This document shows positions 41,281-49,400 of a stretch of 64,000 nucleotides of DNA, piece after piece; positions within the stretch are counted from its first letter, which is position 1; the number at the start of each line of letters is the position of its first letter. The stretch is taken from contig JADLAY010000042.1 of assembly GCA_020849765.1 (NCBI GenBank), positions 18,497 through 82,496 on the forward strand. Reading direction: 5' to 3'. This DNA comes from Anaerolineae bacterium (lineage in GTDB: Bacteria > Chloroflexota > Anaerolineae > Aggregatilineales > Phototrophicaceae). Made by a program: the position numbers and the translations under genes. The notes under the pieces are model-generated. The model had not been told where the DNA came from. It did not search any database and saw nothing but the letters and a program-made list of their open reading frames with translations.

Positions 41281-41462
41281 GACGTGCAGGCTCATTTGCT
41301 TTCGGCGGTCGGCTTTCAGCAATCGGCTAAGACGCGAATCTGACAAATTCGTGATTCACTGATATTTGCGAATTAGCACATTGGCAAATTAGGACGCGAC
41401 CCAAAGCTGACAGCCGATAGCCATCTCCATCCGGCTAAAGGCTAATGCGCTAATTTGCTCTC
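41281..41462. repeat. Family D intergenic repeat, copy 4
   Basis: TTTCGGCGGTCGGCTTTCAG, CACATTGGCAAATTAGGACG, AGCTGACAGCCGATAGCC and AAAGGCTAATGCGCTAATTT run from the hydrolase stop to the nitroreductase stop. Confidence 0.65.
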
Positions 41463-41960
41463 TCACCACGTCTCCCAGCGGACGACGTCTTCGAGCGATT
41501 TACGCCCGCCGAGTTGGGCTGGTTTGTGTTCCGCTGACGGGTAGCCGAATGAGATCATGCAGTAGAAGTTCATCTCTTGCGGGATGCCGAGCAGCGCCTT
41601 GCCCTCGGCTTGCTCGTAGATGTTGGCGATGCACGAGCCGACGCCGAGTTCCCAGGCGGCGAGCTGCAAGAGCGCCGCGGCCTGGCCGAGATCGAAGCTG
41701 TTCCAATGCGTCTGATCGCTGCCAACCAGCCCGATGGCGAAGTTCGCCCCAGCCAGATGCCAGGCGAATTTGCCTAACTCGGACAGCGCCTTGAGCCGCT
41801 CGCGGTCGCGCACGACGATGAACTGCCAGGGCTGGGTGTTTTTGCTGCTCTGCGAGCGCCCGCCCGCTTCCAGAATCTGGCGGAGCACATCGTCTGGCAC
41901 CGGCTCGTCGCCAAACAGGCGGACGGCGCGCCGCGTTCGAATGGCTTCCATTACGTTCAT
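41463..41960 (-). CDS. Nitroreductase family protein
   Basis: 165 residues, a short member of the FMN-dependent nitroreductase family. MEAIRTRRAVRLFGDEPVPD carries the Arg pair that binds the FMN phosphate; GGRSQSSKNTQPWQFIVVRD is the next conserved part; FDLGQAAALLQLAAWELGVG and ISFGYPSAEHKPAQLGGRKS complete the fold. The product reduces nitro groups, quinones or enones with NAD(P)H, or has a related role. The 3' half has been copied to 38683-38940. Neighbouring spacers on both sides are family D repeats, probable sites of recombination. Confidence 0.9.
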   Translation of the reverse strand: MNVMEAIRTRRAVRLFGDEPVPDDVLRQILEAGGRSQSSKNTQPWQFIVVRDRERLKALSELGKFAWHLAGANFAIGLVGSDQTHWNSFDLGQAAALLQLAAWELGVGSCIANIYEQAEGKALLGIPQEMNFYCMISFGYPSAEHKPAQLGGRKSLEDVVRWETW

Positions 41961-41982
41961 AGGTTCCTCTCATTCCAATACA

Positions 41983-42151
41983 ACTAGTGTGGCAGAAAGC
42001 AAATCAGCAAATTAGCGAATTAGCAGATTAGCAAATCAGCCGAATGCCGACAGTCAGCGGCGACAGGGTATCGGCTACAAGTAGCCAACTGCCAATACCC
42101 AATACCCAACCAGCATCCGGCTAACAGCTAACAGCCAACCGCTAACGGCTA
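41983..42151. repeat. Family D intergenic repeat, copy 5
   Basis: GCAAATCAGCAAATTAGCGA, AATTAGCAGATTAGCAAATC, then GCCAACTGCCAATACCCAAT and GGCTAACAGCTAACAGCC. The densest copy; with its neighbour at 41281 it brackets the nitroreductase gene. Confidence 0.65.
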
Positions 42152-43075
42152 CTTATGAAAATGCGGCAGCACGTCGCGCGCCATGAGTTCGAGCGTTTCC
42201 ATGTCGGTCTGATCGCGGTGCATGAGCATCAGCCGCGAGGCACCGGCCTCGGCGAAGGCGGCGATCTGGTCGACAACCTCGGACGCCGTGCCGACGATCT
42301 GCGACGGCTCCAACAGCTTGTCGCTTTGATCGGGGTAGGCGGCGATCTTGCGCTTGAGATCGGCGTCGTCCTTGCCCAGGATGAAGGCCGTCATCAGCGA
42401 GCGCTTGATGTCGCCCGGCTGGCGCCCGGCCTCGACCGCCAGTTCGTCCAGGCGCTGGTTGCGCTCCTGGTAGCCGTCCGCCGCGATGTGAACGCCGTTC
42501 CATTCGTCGGCATAGCGCGCCGCCAGCGGCAGCGTCTTTGTCATGCCGTTGCCGCCGATCAGGATCGGCGGGCCGCCCGCGCGCTGCGGACGCGGCAGCA
42601 AGATCGCCTCGTCAAGCGGGTAGTGCGCCCCATCGTAGCTGACCGGCTCGTCGCTGTGGAACAGGCGCGTTGTGACTTCGAGCGCGTCTTTCAGCATCTC
42701 GTAGCGCGTCGCCTTGTCGTAGAAGGGGATGCCGAACTGGCGATGTTCGCGCTCGTGCCAGCCGGTGCCCAGGCCGAGCACCAGGCGCCCGCCGCTCAGG
42801 TCGTCGACGGCGGCGGCCATGCGCGCCGTCAGGGCGGGGTGGCGGAAGGTCGTCGGGCAGACGAGCGTGCCGAACTCGATGCGCGACGTGTGGCTGGCGG
42901 CGTAGGTCAGCGAGACCCACGTCTCCAACGAGTCGTCGTCCGGCGGGCCGATCGTGAAGTGATCGGAACGGAACACACATTGAAAGCCGTACTCTTCCGC
43001 GGCCTTGAGCAGCGCTGCCCAGCGCGCCCACGTCAGCCCCCATTGCCCTTCGATCATCAGGCCGATCTGTGTCAT
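42149..43075 (-). CDS. LLM class F420-dependent oxidoreductase
   Basis: 308 residues from the ATG at 43073-43075, chosen because GGAGGAAAAAG precedes it; a frame start 31 codons earlier is untenable. The sequence follows luciferase-like (LLM) oxidoreductases: IGLMIEGQWGLTWARWAALL, CVFRSDHFTIG, FGTLVCPTTFRHPALTARMA, DDLSGGRLVLGLGTGWHERE and LPRPQRAGGPPILIGGNG. The N-terminus IGLMIEGQ...TWARW is characteristic of a subgroup believed to use F420. It would reduce or oxidise an unknown organic substrate in the cytoplasm. Cofactor F420 use is an inference from the subgroup. Confidence 0.9.
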   Translation of the reverse strand: MTQIGLMIEGQWGLTWARWAALLKAAEEYGFQCVFRSDHFTIGPPDDDSLETWVSLTYAASHTSRIEFGTLVCPTTFRHPALTARMAAAVDDLSGGRLVLGLGTGWHEREHRQFGIPFYDKATRYEMLKDALEVTTRLFHSDEPVSYDGAHYPLDEAILLPRPQRAGGPPILIGGNGMTKTLPLAARYADEWNGVHIAADGYQERNQRLDELAVEAGRQPGDIKRSLMTAFILGKDDADLKRKIAAYPDQSDKLLEPSQIVGTASEVVDQIAAFAEAGASRLMLMHRDQTDMETLELMARDVLPHFHK

Positions 43076-43505
43076 TACTTTTTCCTCCAGGTATTGAAGC
43101 CGCGAAACAGGATCTGTATGAGCGACGTGCCATCCGCCCGAAAACGAGGATTGGACCCGCAAGGGCACAAAGGACGCGAAGGAGATGCATGGCGGACGCC
43201 AAGAATGGCGTCCCTACGGTCGGTGTTTTTGTAGGGACGCCCCACGGGGCGTCCGCCGCGCCGATCTATCGACATGCAACAATGGGTGAACAGGTATTCA
43301 GCATCACGTCCTTGTCCATTGCGGTTCACATTATCCTGACCGAATTGCCGTCGCCGTGGCAGGATCTCTTTTTGAGCTTTCCGGGCAAGTAAGGTAGCAT
43401 TACGCGGCGTGATTCGCAATCACTTTAGCGGCACATGAATAAAATAGATGAAAATGAGCTTTTGCTACTGCACGTGCTCATAACTTGCGTTAAAATGCAC
43501 AAAGT
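43076..43505. other. 430-base spacer with paired family B repeats and the nuo promoter region
   Basis: Apart from the two repeat copies at 43191-43257, no gene is seen. A -10-like TAAAAT at 43491-43496 lies only nine bases before the iscX ATG, which would give a nearly leaderless transcript. Confidence 0.5.
43191..43257. repeat. Pair of family B palindromes in inverted arrangement
   Basis: GGCGGACGCC...GGCGTCCCTAC (43191-43217) and GTAGGGACGCC...GGCGTCCGCC (43231-43257) face each other across 13 bases (GGTCGGTGTTTTT), so the whole 67-bp block can fold into a long hairpin. Confidence 0.75.
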
Positions 43506-43733
43506 ATGACTGTGGATTCGAGCGCGAACGCACTTTACTGGGAGACTTCATACGAGATCGTCTTGACGCTCATCGAAGTCTACCCTGACGCCGATCTGGA
43601 CAGCATGGGGTTACAGCAGTTGAAGCAGTACATCATCACGCTGCCGAACTTTGCTGACGACCCCGACCTGGCAAATGACGGCATTCTGAGCGAAATCCTG
43701 CGTGAGTGGTATGAGGAGGCAGATGCCGGATGA
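43506..43733 (+). CDS. iscX: IscX family Fe-S assembly protein
   Basis: 75 residues. The alignment to IscX (DUF528) is clear by eye: ALYWETSYEIVLTLIEVYPD, then LDSMGLQQLKQYIITLPNFA, DDPDLANDGILSEILREWYE and EEADAG. The L-P-x-F-x-D-D-P motif and the W-x-E-E-A ending are signatures. IscX is a small acidic protein that binds the cysteine desulfurase IscS and iron and tunes Fe-S cluster formation; it is usually the last gene of the isc operon. Here it heads the nuo genes, with its stop overlapping the nuoB ATG (ATGA), so it is coupled to the making of Fe-S-rich Complex I subunits. Confidence 0.85.
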   Translation: MTVDSSANALYWETSYEIVLTLIEVYPDADLDSMGLQQLKQYIITLPNFADDPDLANDGILSEILREWYEEADAG

Positions 43734-44575
43734 GTACACTCGACATGCGCGACTTGCAAAGCACGGAATTCCCGATTCCGGATGAGCTGCAAAGCAACGT
43801 CGCGATTACCAGCCTGAGCAAGATCTATAACTGGAGCCGCCGCTCGTCGATGTGGCCGCTCTTGTTCGGGCTTGCCTGCTGCGCGATTGAGATGATCGCG
43901 ACGGCGGCATCGCGATACGATTTTTCGCGCTTCGGCATGGAAGTCATGCGCGGCAGCCCGCGCCAGTCCGATCTGCTGATCATCAGCGGCACGGTGACGA
44001 AGAAGATGGTCGTGCCGATTGTGCGCATCTACAACCAGATGCCGGAGCCGAAATACGTGATGGCGATGGGCGCGTGCGCCAGCGGCGGCGGGCCTTTCAA
44101 AGAGGGCTACAACGTCGTCAGCGGCATCGACCAGTACATCCCCGTCGACGTCTATGTGCCCGGATGCCCGCCCACACCGCAGGCGCTCATCTACGGCTTG
44201 ATTTCGCTGCAGCAGAAGATCGACGGCCAATCGCTGGCCAACCTGGACGACGTGCCCTGGTACGGCGTCGGCCCCAGCGAAGCGGTGCCGGTGCCGGTGC
44301 TCGGCCCGGACATCGTCGACCCGCGCCAGGCGGAACTGATCCGCCAGCAGGCGGCGATGGCCGCGCAGGGCATGCCTTACGGGCGGCGTGAGCTTCCGGC
44401 GGCAGCCGTGCCGCAGACGGTGGTCGCCCCCGTGGAAGAGAAACCGGCCATCGCAGCCGAGAGCGCCGAGACTGCCGAAGAAATCGACCCGGAGAAGGCC
44501 GCGCGCCTGGCCAAGCGTGAAGCCGCGCTGGCGCGCAAACGTGCAGCCAAAGCGGCAGCCGAAGGAGAAGGCTAA
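43730..44575 (+). CDS. nuoB: NADH-quinone oxidoreductase subunit B
   Basis: 281 residues, longer than the usual 160-230. Residues 1-185 are standard NuoB: PLLFGLACCAIEMIATAASR, GSPRQSDLLIISGTVTKKMV, YVMAMGACASGGGPFKEGYN and VDVYVPGCPPTPQALIYGLI provide the Cys-Cys, Cys and Cys ligands of cluster N2, the last in the chain to quinone. Residues from about 200 form a tail rich in Ala, Glu, Lys and Pro (RLAKREAALARKRAAKAAAE), without known function; a similar tail ends NuoI. Translation is coupled with iscX (ATGA) and nuoCD follows after three bases. Confidence 0.96.
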   Translation: MSTLDMRDLQSTEFPIPDELQSNVAITSLSKIYNWSRRSSMWPLLFGLACCAIEMIATAASRYDFSRFGMEVMRGSPRQSDLLIISGTVTKKMVVPIVRIYNQMPEPKYVMAMGACASGGGPFKEGYNVVSGIDQYIPVDVYVPGCPPTPQALIYGLISLQQKIDGQSLANLDDVPWYGVGPSEAVPVPVLGPDIVDPRQAELIRQQAAMAAQGMPYGRRELPAAAVPQTVVAPVEEKPAIAAESAETAEEIDPEKAARLAKREAALARKRAAKAAAEGEG

Positions 44576-44578
44576 ATT

Positions 44579-46456
44579 ATGACCGATCAGGCAATTGCGC
44601 CGGTGGCTGCCGAAGAACTCGATGTTCAGGGCACCATCGACTGGCTGAAAGAGAAATATCCGTCTGCTGTGCAGGATGACACGCGCCAGGGCTACGGCGG
44701 CGTCGTCATTGACCGGACGCAGCTCCCCGCCATCGCGCAGGCGATTCGCGACGAACTCGGCTTCGACTACCTGTCGAGCGCGACGGCGGTCGATTACCTG
44801 GGCATTTCCGACCACATCGAGATGGTCTATCACGCCTACCGGACGACCGGCGGCGCGCCGCTCGTCTTCAAAGCGCAGACGCCGCGCGAAAACGCCGAGA
44901 TCCCGTCGCTGGTGAGCGTCTGGCCGGGCGCGGACTTCCAGGAGCGCGAGGCGTACGATCTGTTCGGCATTCATTTCCCCGGCCATCCGAACCTCAAGCG
45001 CATCCTGCTCTGGGATGGCTTCGACGGCCACCCGATGCGCAAGGATTGGCAGGAAGCCTACTACGAACAGGAACACAAGCCGTTCGAGAGCCGCTGGCCC
45101 AAGGGCTGGGTGCATCGCGCGGAAGAACTCAATGTCTACGGCAAGAACGTGCGCTATCCGGCCGACCTCGACCTGGGCCGCCTGAACGACGTCTCTGAAG
45201 AGTCGCTCTACAAGGGCATGGGCCTCGGCGTCGATGTGCAGGAGATCCTCCAGGAGGGCGAGCGCATCCGCACCGACCGGCTGGTCGTCAACATGGGGCC
45301 GCATCATCCGAGCACGCACGGCGTGTTCCGCATGGTGGCCGAGATCGACGGCGAGACGGTCGAAAATCTCGAACCGGTCATGGGCTACCTGCATCGCAAT
45401 CACGAGAAGATCGGCGAGCGCAACGCCTGGCTGATGAACATCCCGTTCACCGACCGGCTCGACTACATCAGCAGCATGGGCAACAACATGGGCTACGTCC
45501 AGTCCGTGGAGAAGCTGATGTCGCAGGGCGCGCGCTACACGCCGCCGACCTACCGCGCGGAAGTCATCCGCGTGTTGATGGCGGAACTGACCCGTATCGT
45601 CAACCACCTGTGGGCGATCGGCTTCTTGCTCAACGACCTGGGCGCGTTCTTCACCCCGGCGCTGTATGCGATTTCCGAGCGCGAGAAGATCCTCGACTTC
45701 TTCGAGGCGACCGCGGGCAGCCGCATGATGTGCAACTACATGCGCTTCCAGGGCCTCGCCAAGGACATCCCGGAACGCATCCACAGCACGGCGGTCGAAC
45801 TCAACGACAAAGTGCGCGACTACAACACGATGGAGTTCCTGACCGAACTGATCAATGAGCGCCTGCCGCGTTCGGTCGACGAGCTGGATCACTTCCTGAC
45901 CGACAGCGAGATCATCAAGACGCGTGCGGTCGGCGTCGGCATTCTGCCGCCGGAGATGGCGATTGCTTACAGCGCGGCGGGCCCGCTGCTGCGTGCGAGC
46001 AACGTGCCTTACGACGTGCGCCGCGCCGAGCCGTACAGCATCTATCCTGAGCTGGATTTCGACATTTGCACGCGCCCGAACGGCGATATCTACGACCGCT
46101 ATCTCATCCGCCTGGACGAAATCCGCGAGAGTATCCGCATCTGCAAGCAGGTGCTGCAGCGCCTGGAAGCCACGCACGGCGAGAGCATCTTCAGCGGCAA
46201 CAAGGCGATCTACGCGCCGCGCGTGCCGGTCGGCGAGGCCTATGGCCGTGTCGAAAACCCCAAGGGTGAACTCGGTTTCTACTGCGTCAGCGAGGGCGAT
46301 CCGAAAGGCCCGCAGAATCCCTGGCGCTACCACGTGCGCGCACCCAGCTTCATCAACCTGACGGCGCTGGGCCAGATGTGCAGAGGGCACAAAGTCGCCG
46401 ACGTTGTCGTCATCCTGGGCAGCATTGACATCGTTTTGGGGGAGACGGATCGCTAA
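44579..46456 (+). CDS. nuoCD: NADH-quinone oxidoreductase fused subunits C and D
   Basis: 625 residues. Residues 1-190 are NuoC (VSVWPGADFQEREAYDLFGI, GHPNLKRILLWDGFDGHPMR); from about 230 it is NuoD (DRLVVNMGPHHPSTHGVFRM, VMGYLHRNHEKIGERNAWLM, YPELDFDICTRPNGDIYDRY, HVRAPSFINLTALGQMCRG). The HHPSTHG motif lines the quinone site. Fusion of C and D is known from E. coli but separate genes are common elsewhere. NuoC and NuoD form part of the peripheral arm. Gene overlaps nuoI by one base (TAATG). Confidence 0.96.
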   Translation: MTDQAIAPVAAEELDVQGTIDWLKEKYPSAVQDDTRQGYGGVVIDRTQLPAIAQAIRDELGFDYLSSATAVDYLGISDHIEMVYHAYRTTGGAPLVFKAQTPRENAEIPSLVSVWPGADFQEREAYDLFGIHFPGHPNLKRILLWDGFDGHPMRKDWQEAYYEQEHKPFESRWPKGWVHRAEELNVYGKNVRYPADLDLGRLNDVSEESLYKGMGLGVDVQEILQEGERIRTDRLVVNMGPHHPSTHGVFRMVAEIDGETVENLEPVMGYLHRNHEKIGERNAWLMNIPFTDRLDYISSMGNNMGYVQSVEKLMSQGARYTPPTYRAEVIRVLMAELTRIVNHLWAIGFLLNDLGAFFTPALYAISEREKILDFFEATAGSRMMCNYMRFQGLAKDIPERIHSTAVELNDKVRDYNTMEFLTELINERLPRSVDELDHFLTDSEIIKTRAVGVGILPPEMAIAYSAAGPLLRASNVPYDVRRAEPYSIYPELDFDICTRPNGDIYDRYLIRLDEIRESIRICKQVLQRLEATHGESIFSGNKAIYAPRVPVGEAYGRVENPKGELGFYCVSEGDPKGPQNPWRYHVRAPSFINLTALGQMCRGHKVADVVVILGSIDIVLGETDR

Positions 46457-47280
46457 TGAACGGAATTGGCATTCTGAAGGGTTTGAGCGTCACATTCAAA
46501 CACTTCATCGAGACCTACGTCGACGATATCCGCTACGGCGGACGCAAATATCTCGGTACGGAGAATTTCGAGGTACGCCAGGGCACGCAGGCGAAGGGCG
46601 CCTTCACCGTCCAGTATCCCGAAGAGAAGATCGCCGTGCCGGAACGCTTCCGCTTTGTGCCGTTCCTGGTCGTCAATGATCCGGATCATCCCGATGCGCC
46701 GGGCAAGGACTGGTGCACGAGCTGCGGCATTTGCGCCAAGGTCTGCCCGCCGCAGTGCATCTGGATTGTCCGCAGTGAAGACCCGGTCACCAACCGGCCC
46801 GTTCCGGAGCCGGAAGCCTTCTTCATCGACATCGACATCTGCATGAACTGCGGCTACTGCGCCGAGTTCTGCCCGTTCGATGCGATCAAGATGGATCACG
46901 ACTACGAACTGGCAGACTACGACCGCACGGGCGTCGGCGAGCACATCCACGACAAGCCGAAGCTGAGCAAGCCTTACGAGTATTGGTACAACCTGGCGCC
47001 GACGACGGCGGCTGAAGAAGCGGCAGACCGCGGTGGCTGGGAACACACCGACGTGATCAAGAGCAAGAAGAAGTCCGGCGAGCCGCTGATGGAGAAGCCG
47101 TGGTTCATGATGCGCACGGAGGACCCGGAAGCGCGTGCACGGGCGGAAGCCGAGCGCGCCGCGCGGGCCGCCGCCGCTGCCGAGTCGACCGTGTCTGCCG
47201 CCGACATCGCCGCCGAGCGCCACGCGCGCCGCGTCGAAGCGCTCACGCGTCATCGTAACTGGCTGTCGAAGAAGAACTGA
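46456..47280 (+). CDS. nuoI: NADH-quinone oxidoreductase subunit I (two 4Fe-4S clusters)
   Basis: 274 residues; usual NuoI is 150-200. Two ferredoxin motifs, CTSCGICAKVCPPQC and CMNCGYCAEFCPFDAI, hold clusters N6a and N6b, which hand electrons to NuoB. An N-terminal amphipathic helix and KGLSVTFKHFIETYVDDIRY fit the family. The segment from about 165 on (YEYWYNLAPTTAAEEAADRG and an Arg/Ala/Glu-rich end) is additional. It is the last gene of the iscX-nuoB-nuoCD-nuoI run; a strong terminator follows at 47312. The membrane subunits nuoA, H and J-N and the NADH module nuoEFG are not in the window. Confidence 0.93.
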   Translation: MNGIGILKGLSVTFKHFIETYVDDIRYGGRKYLGTENFEVRQGTQAKGAFTVQYPEEKIAVPERFRFVPFLVVNDPDHPDAPGKDWCTSCGICAKVCPPQCIWIVRSEDPVTNRPVPEPEAFFIDIDICMNCGYCAEFCPFDAIKMDHDYELADYDRTGVGEHIHDKPKLSKPYEYWYNLAPTTAAEEAADRGGWEHTDVIKSKKKSGEPLMEKPWFMMRTEDPEARARAEAERAARAAAAAESTVSAADIAAERHARRVEALTRHRNWLSKKN

Positions 47281-47311
47281 AGCCGCAGGCTCTTCCCGTC
47301 ATTCTGACCCC

Positions 47312-47343
47312 AAACGGACGCGCTCATACGCGTCCGTTTTTGT
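47312..47343 (+). terminator. Terminator of the iscX-nuo operon
   Basis: AAACGGACGCG and CGCGTCCGTTT form a perfect 11-bp stem with a six-base loop, followed by TTTGTTTG. It confirms that no further nuo genes belong to the transcript. Confidence 0.9.
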
Positions 47344-47662
47344 TTGCGCCAACCCACCGGGCACCCACGCCAGACGCACTCGTCATGCGCCCATGCCCCA
47401 GACCCTGATAACACTTATGAGCAACAACCTGAGCTGACAGACACGTGCCGACGCGTCTGTTTTCAGGATGCCAGTGCCTGTTGGTACCCGGCGGCAACCG
47501 GTCAGGTATCGACCTGAAAACTGAATTATTCATGAATTCACATCAATTGAGGCAAAATCTGACAACTCTGGAACTATTATTAGGTTGTAAAAGAGACGAT
47601 GCAATCTTTTGCCGCCTCCAAGCAAGTCCGTCAAACCTCATTTAGATAAAGGGATTCTCACG
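47344..47662 (+). other. 319-base spacer with a leader-like hairpin
   Basis: GTTTTCAGG at 47459-47467 pairs with CCTGAAAAC at 47514-47522, closing a 46-base interior that includes GGTACCCGGCGGCAACCGG. An AT-rich stretch follows (47523-47590). No gene and no clear promoter was recognised; the fold could be a structured leader of the next gene. Confidence 0.35.
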
Positions 47663-49246
47663 ATGGTTCGTCGTAAGCAGGGCTTGCCTGCACTCTTGCT
47701 ATCACTACTTCTGTTAAGTGGAATCGTATTCGTGCCTCAATTCCTGGCGCTGGCCGATTCGGGGACGTTCTCAAACACGACCACGATCGCTGTCCCAGGG
47801 TCGGGGACTGTCGGCAATGCTTCACCCTATCCATCCACGATTTCCGTGACTGGGCTGACCGATCTCGTCACAGACGTGAACGTCACGCTGACGAATTTCA
47901 GCCACACGTATCCGGACGATATCGACATCCTTCTCGTCGGCCCGACTGGCATAAAAGTGATTTTGATGTCCGATGCAGGCTCCGGGACTGACATCAACAA
48001 TGTCTCTCTGACGTTCGATCAGTCTGCGGGTAGCGCGTTGCCTGACAACACTACCATCACCTCCGGAACCTACCGGCCAGGCAACTATGGCAACGCGGAA
48101 ACCTTTCCGACCCAATCCGGACCCTTCGGTTCATCGCTTGACGAATTCAATTCCACTGATCCAAACGGCACGTGGAACCTGTACGTCGTCGACGACCTTG
48201 GTTCGGACGCGGGTTCGATTGGCGGCGGCTGGTCACTCGCCATCACGTCTGGCCCGGCCAACCTGGCGCCCACTGCTGACAACCAGACGGTCAGCACAAC
48301 CGCTGGCACGCCGCTGGGCATCACGCTGACGGGCAGCGACCCGGAAAGCGACCCGCTCACTTTCTCGATCGACACCAATCCGGCGAACGGCGTTCTCTCA
48401 GGCTTCAACAGCGCGACCGGCGCCGTCACCTACACGTCGAACGCCAGCTACACGGGCTCCGATAGTTTCACGTTCAAGGTCAACGATGGGGTCAATCCGT
48501 CCGCAGCAGGAACGGTCACTATCAACGTGAGCGGCGATGCGCCGGTCATCACCAGTTCCGCCGTCTCGCTGGGCATGGAGAACGTGGCCTACACGCACAC
48601 GTTCACCGCGGTCGGCAACCCGACGCCCACGCTCAGCTACAGCGCCGAGAATCTGCCGCCCGGCGTCACGCGCAGCGGCGACACACTGTCCGGCATCCCG
48701 ACCCTGGGCGGCAGCTACAGCATCACCGTGACCGCCAGCAACGGCGTCTCGCCGGATGCGGTGCAGGTGCTCAGTATCACCATCGGCGCCGTGCCGACGC
48801 CGCCTCCGCCGCCACCCGCGCCGCATGCCGAAGACATCAACTTCGACGATGAGAGCGCCGTGCGCACCGGCATTCCGGACTCGCTGGTCGACAGCATCAA
48901 CATTCGCGAGTTGTACCGCGATGGTTCGCCCGTGGAGTGGCTCGGCGGTGACCTGTACACCAGCGGCAGCATCGGCAACCTGGGCGTGATGGAACTCGGC
49001 GTCATGCAGGCGATCGACATCTTCAGCCCCGGCGGCATGACCTACTTCAACGGTGGCGCGGTCTTCTGCCTGCGCGGCGAAGGCACGCTGATCTGGATGG
49101 CGGCCTCGCACGCGCCGCGGCTGGTCGAGATCATCGGCAGCTACACGGTGCCGGAGTTCCCTGGCTACACCTGCGCCACGCTGTTCGAGCCGGGCACGCT
49201 CGTGCTCGTCAACAGCGACGCGCTGGCGGCGCTGAAAGGCGAGTAG
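47663..49246 (+). CDS. Secreted protein with proprotein-convertase P-domain and Ig/cadherin-like repeats
   Basis: 527 residues from the ATG at 47663; a frame start 18 codons earlier is unlikely. A signal peptide (GLPALLLSLLLLSGIVFVPQ) is followed by a P-domain at about 45-195 (ISVTGLTDLVTDVNVTLTNF, DDIDILLVGPTGIKVILMSD, GTWNLYVVDDLGSDAGSIGG, GWSLAIT), a cadherin/VCBS-like repeat (NQTVSTTAGTPLGITLTGSD, DSFTFKVNDGVNPSAAGTVT), a putative Ig repeat (LPPGVTRSGDTLSGIPTLGG), a Pro run (VPTPPPPPPAP) and a 140-residue C-terminal region of unknown type. P-domains normally sit next to subtilisin-like proteases; none is fused or encoded here. No membrane anchor or dockerin-like loop. Confidence 0.82.
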   Translation: MVRRKQGLPALLLSLLLLSGIVFVPQFLALADSGTFSNTTTIAVPGSGTVGNASPYPSTISVTGLTDLVTDVNVTLTNFSHTYPDDIDILLVGPTGIKVILMSDAGSGTDINNVSLTFDQSAGSALPDNTTITSGTYRPGNYGNAETFPTQSGPFGSSLDEFNSTDPNGTWNLYVVDDLGSDAGSIGGGWSLAITSGPANLAPTADNQTVSTTAGTPLGITLTGSDPESDPLTFSIDTNPANGVLSGFNSATGAVTYTSNASYTGSDSFTFKVNDGVNPSAAGTVTINVSGDAPVITSSAVSLGMENVAYTHTFTAVGNPTPTLSYSAENLPPGVTRSGDTLSGIPTLGGSYSITVTASNGVSPDAVQVLSITIGAVPTPPPPPPAPHAEDINFDDESAVRTGIPDSLVDSINIRELYRDGSPVEWLGGDLYTSGSIGNLGVMELGVMQAIDIFSPGGMTYFNGGAVFCLRGEGTLIWMAASHAPRLVEIIGSYTVPEFPGYTCATLFEPGTLVLVNSDALAALKGE

Positions 49247-49280
49247 GCGCGCACACGAGCGCCTGACTCTCGCGCAACCG

Positions 49281-49315
49281 GCGGAGACTGCTCAGTGAGC
49301 GGTCTCCGCTTTTTT
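49281..49315 (+). terminator. Terminator after the P-domain protein gene
   Basis: GCGGAGACTGCTCA and TGAGCGGTCTCCGC form a 14-position stem with one T-G mismatch, followed by TTTTTTG. Confidence 0.9.
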
Positions 49316-49330
49316 GTAGGGGAGGGCGAA

Positions 49331-49400
49331 CGCGTCCGGCGCACCGGTCACCGACGGGTTAACCCGTCGGCTAACCTAAATCAAGCGCACTGAAGGCGCT
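49331..49400. repeat. Family C relative, inverted and short
   Basis: GCGTCCGGCGCACCGG, ACGGGTTAACCCGTCGGCTA and AAATCAAGCGCACTGAAGGC recall blocks of the copies at 19081 and 28174 in the other orientation. Confidence 0.5.

Noticed and set aside
38560..42151. CRISPR array
   Set aside because: The GCTAA-rich arrays have no constant repeat or spacer length and no cas gene is near.
43580..46390. 936-codon minus-strand open frame across nuoB-nuoCD
   Set aside because: It mirrors certain Complex I genes; the translation is an Ala/Asp/His/Val-rich shadow typical of high third-position GC.
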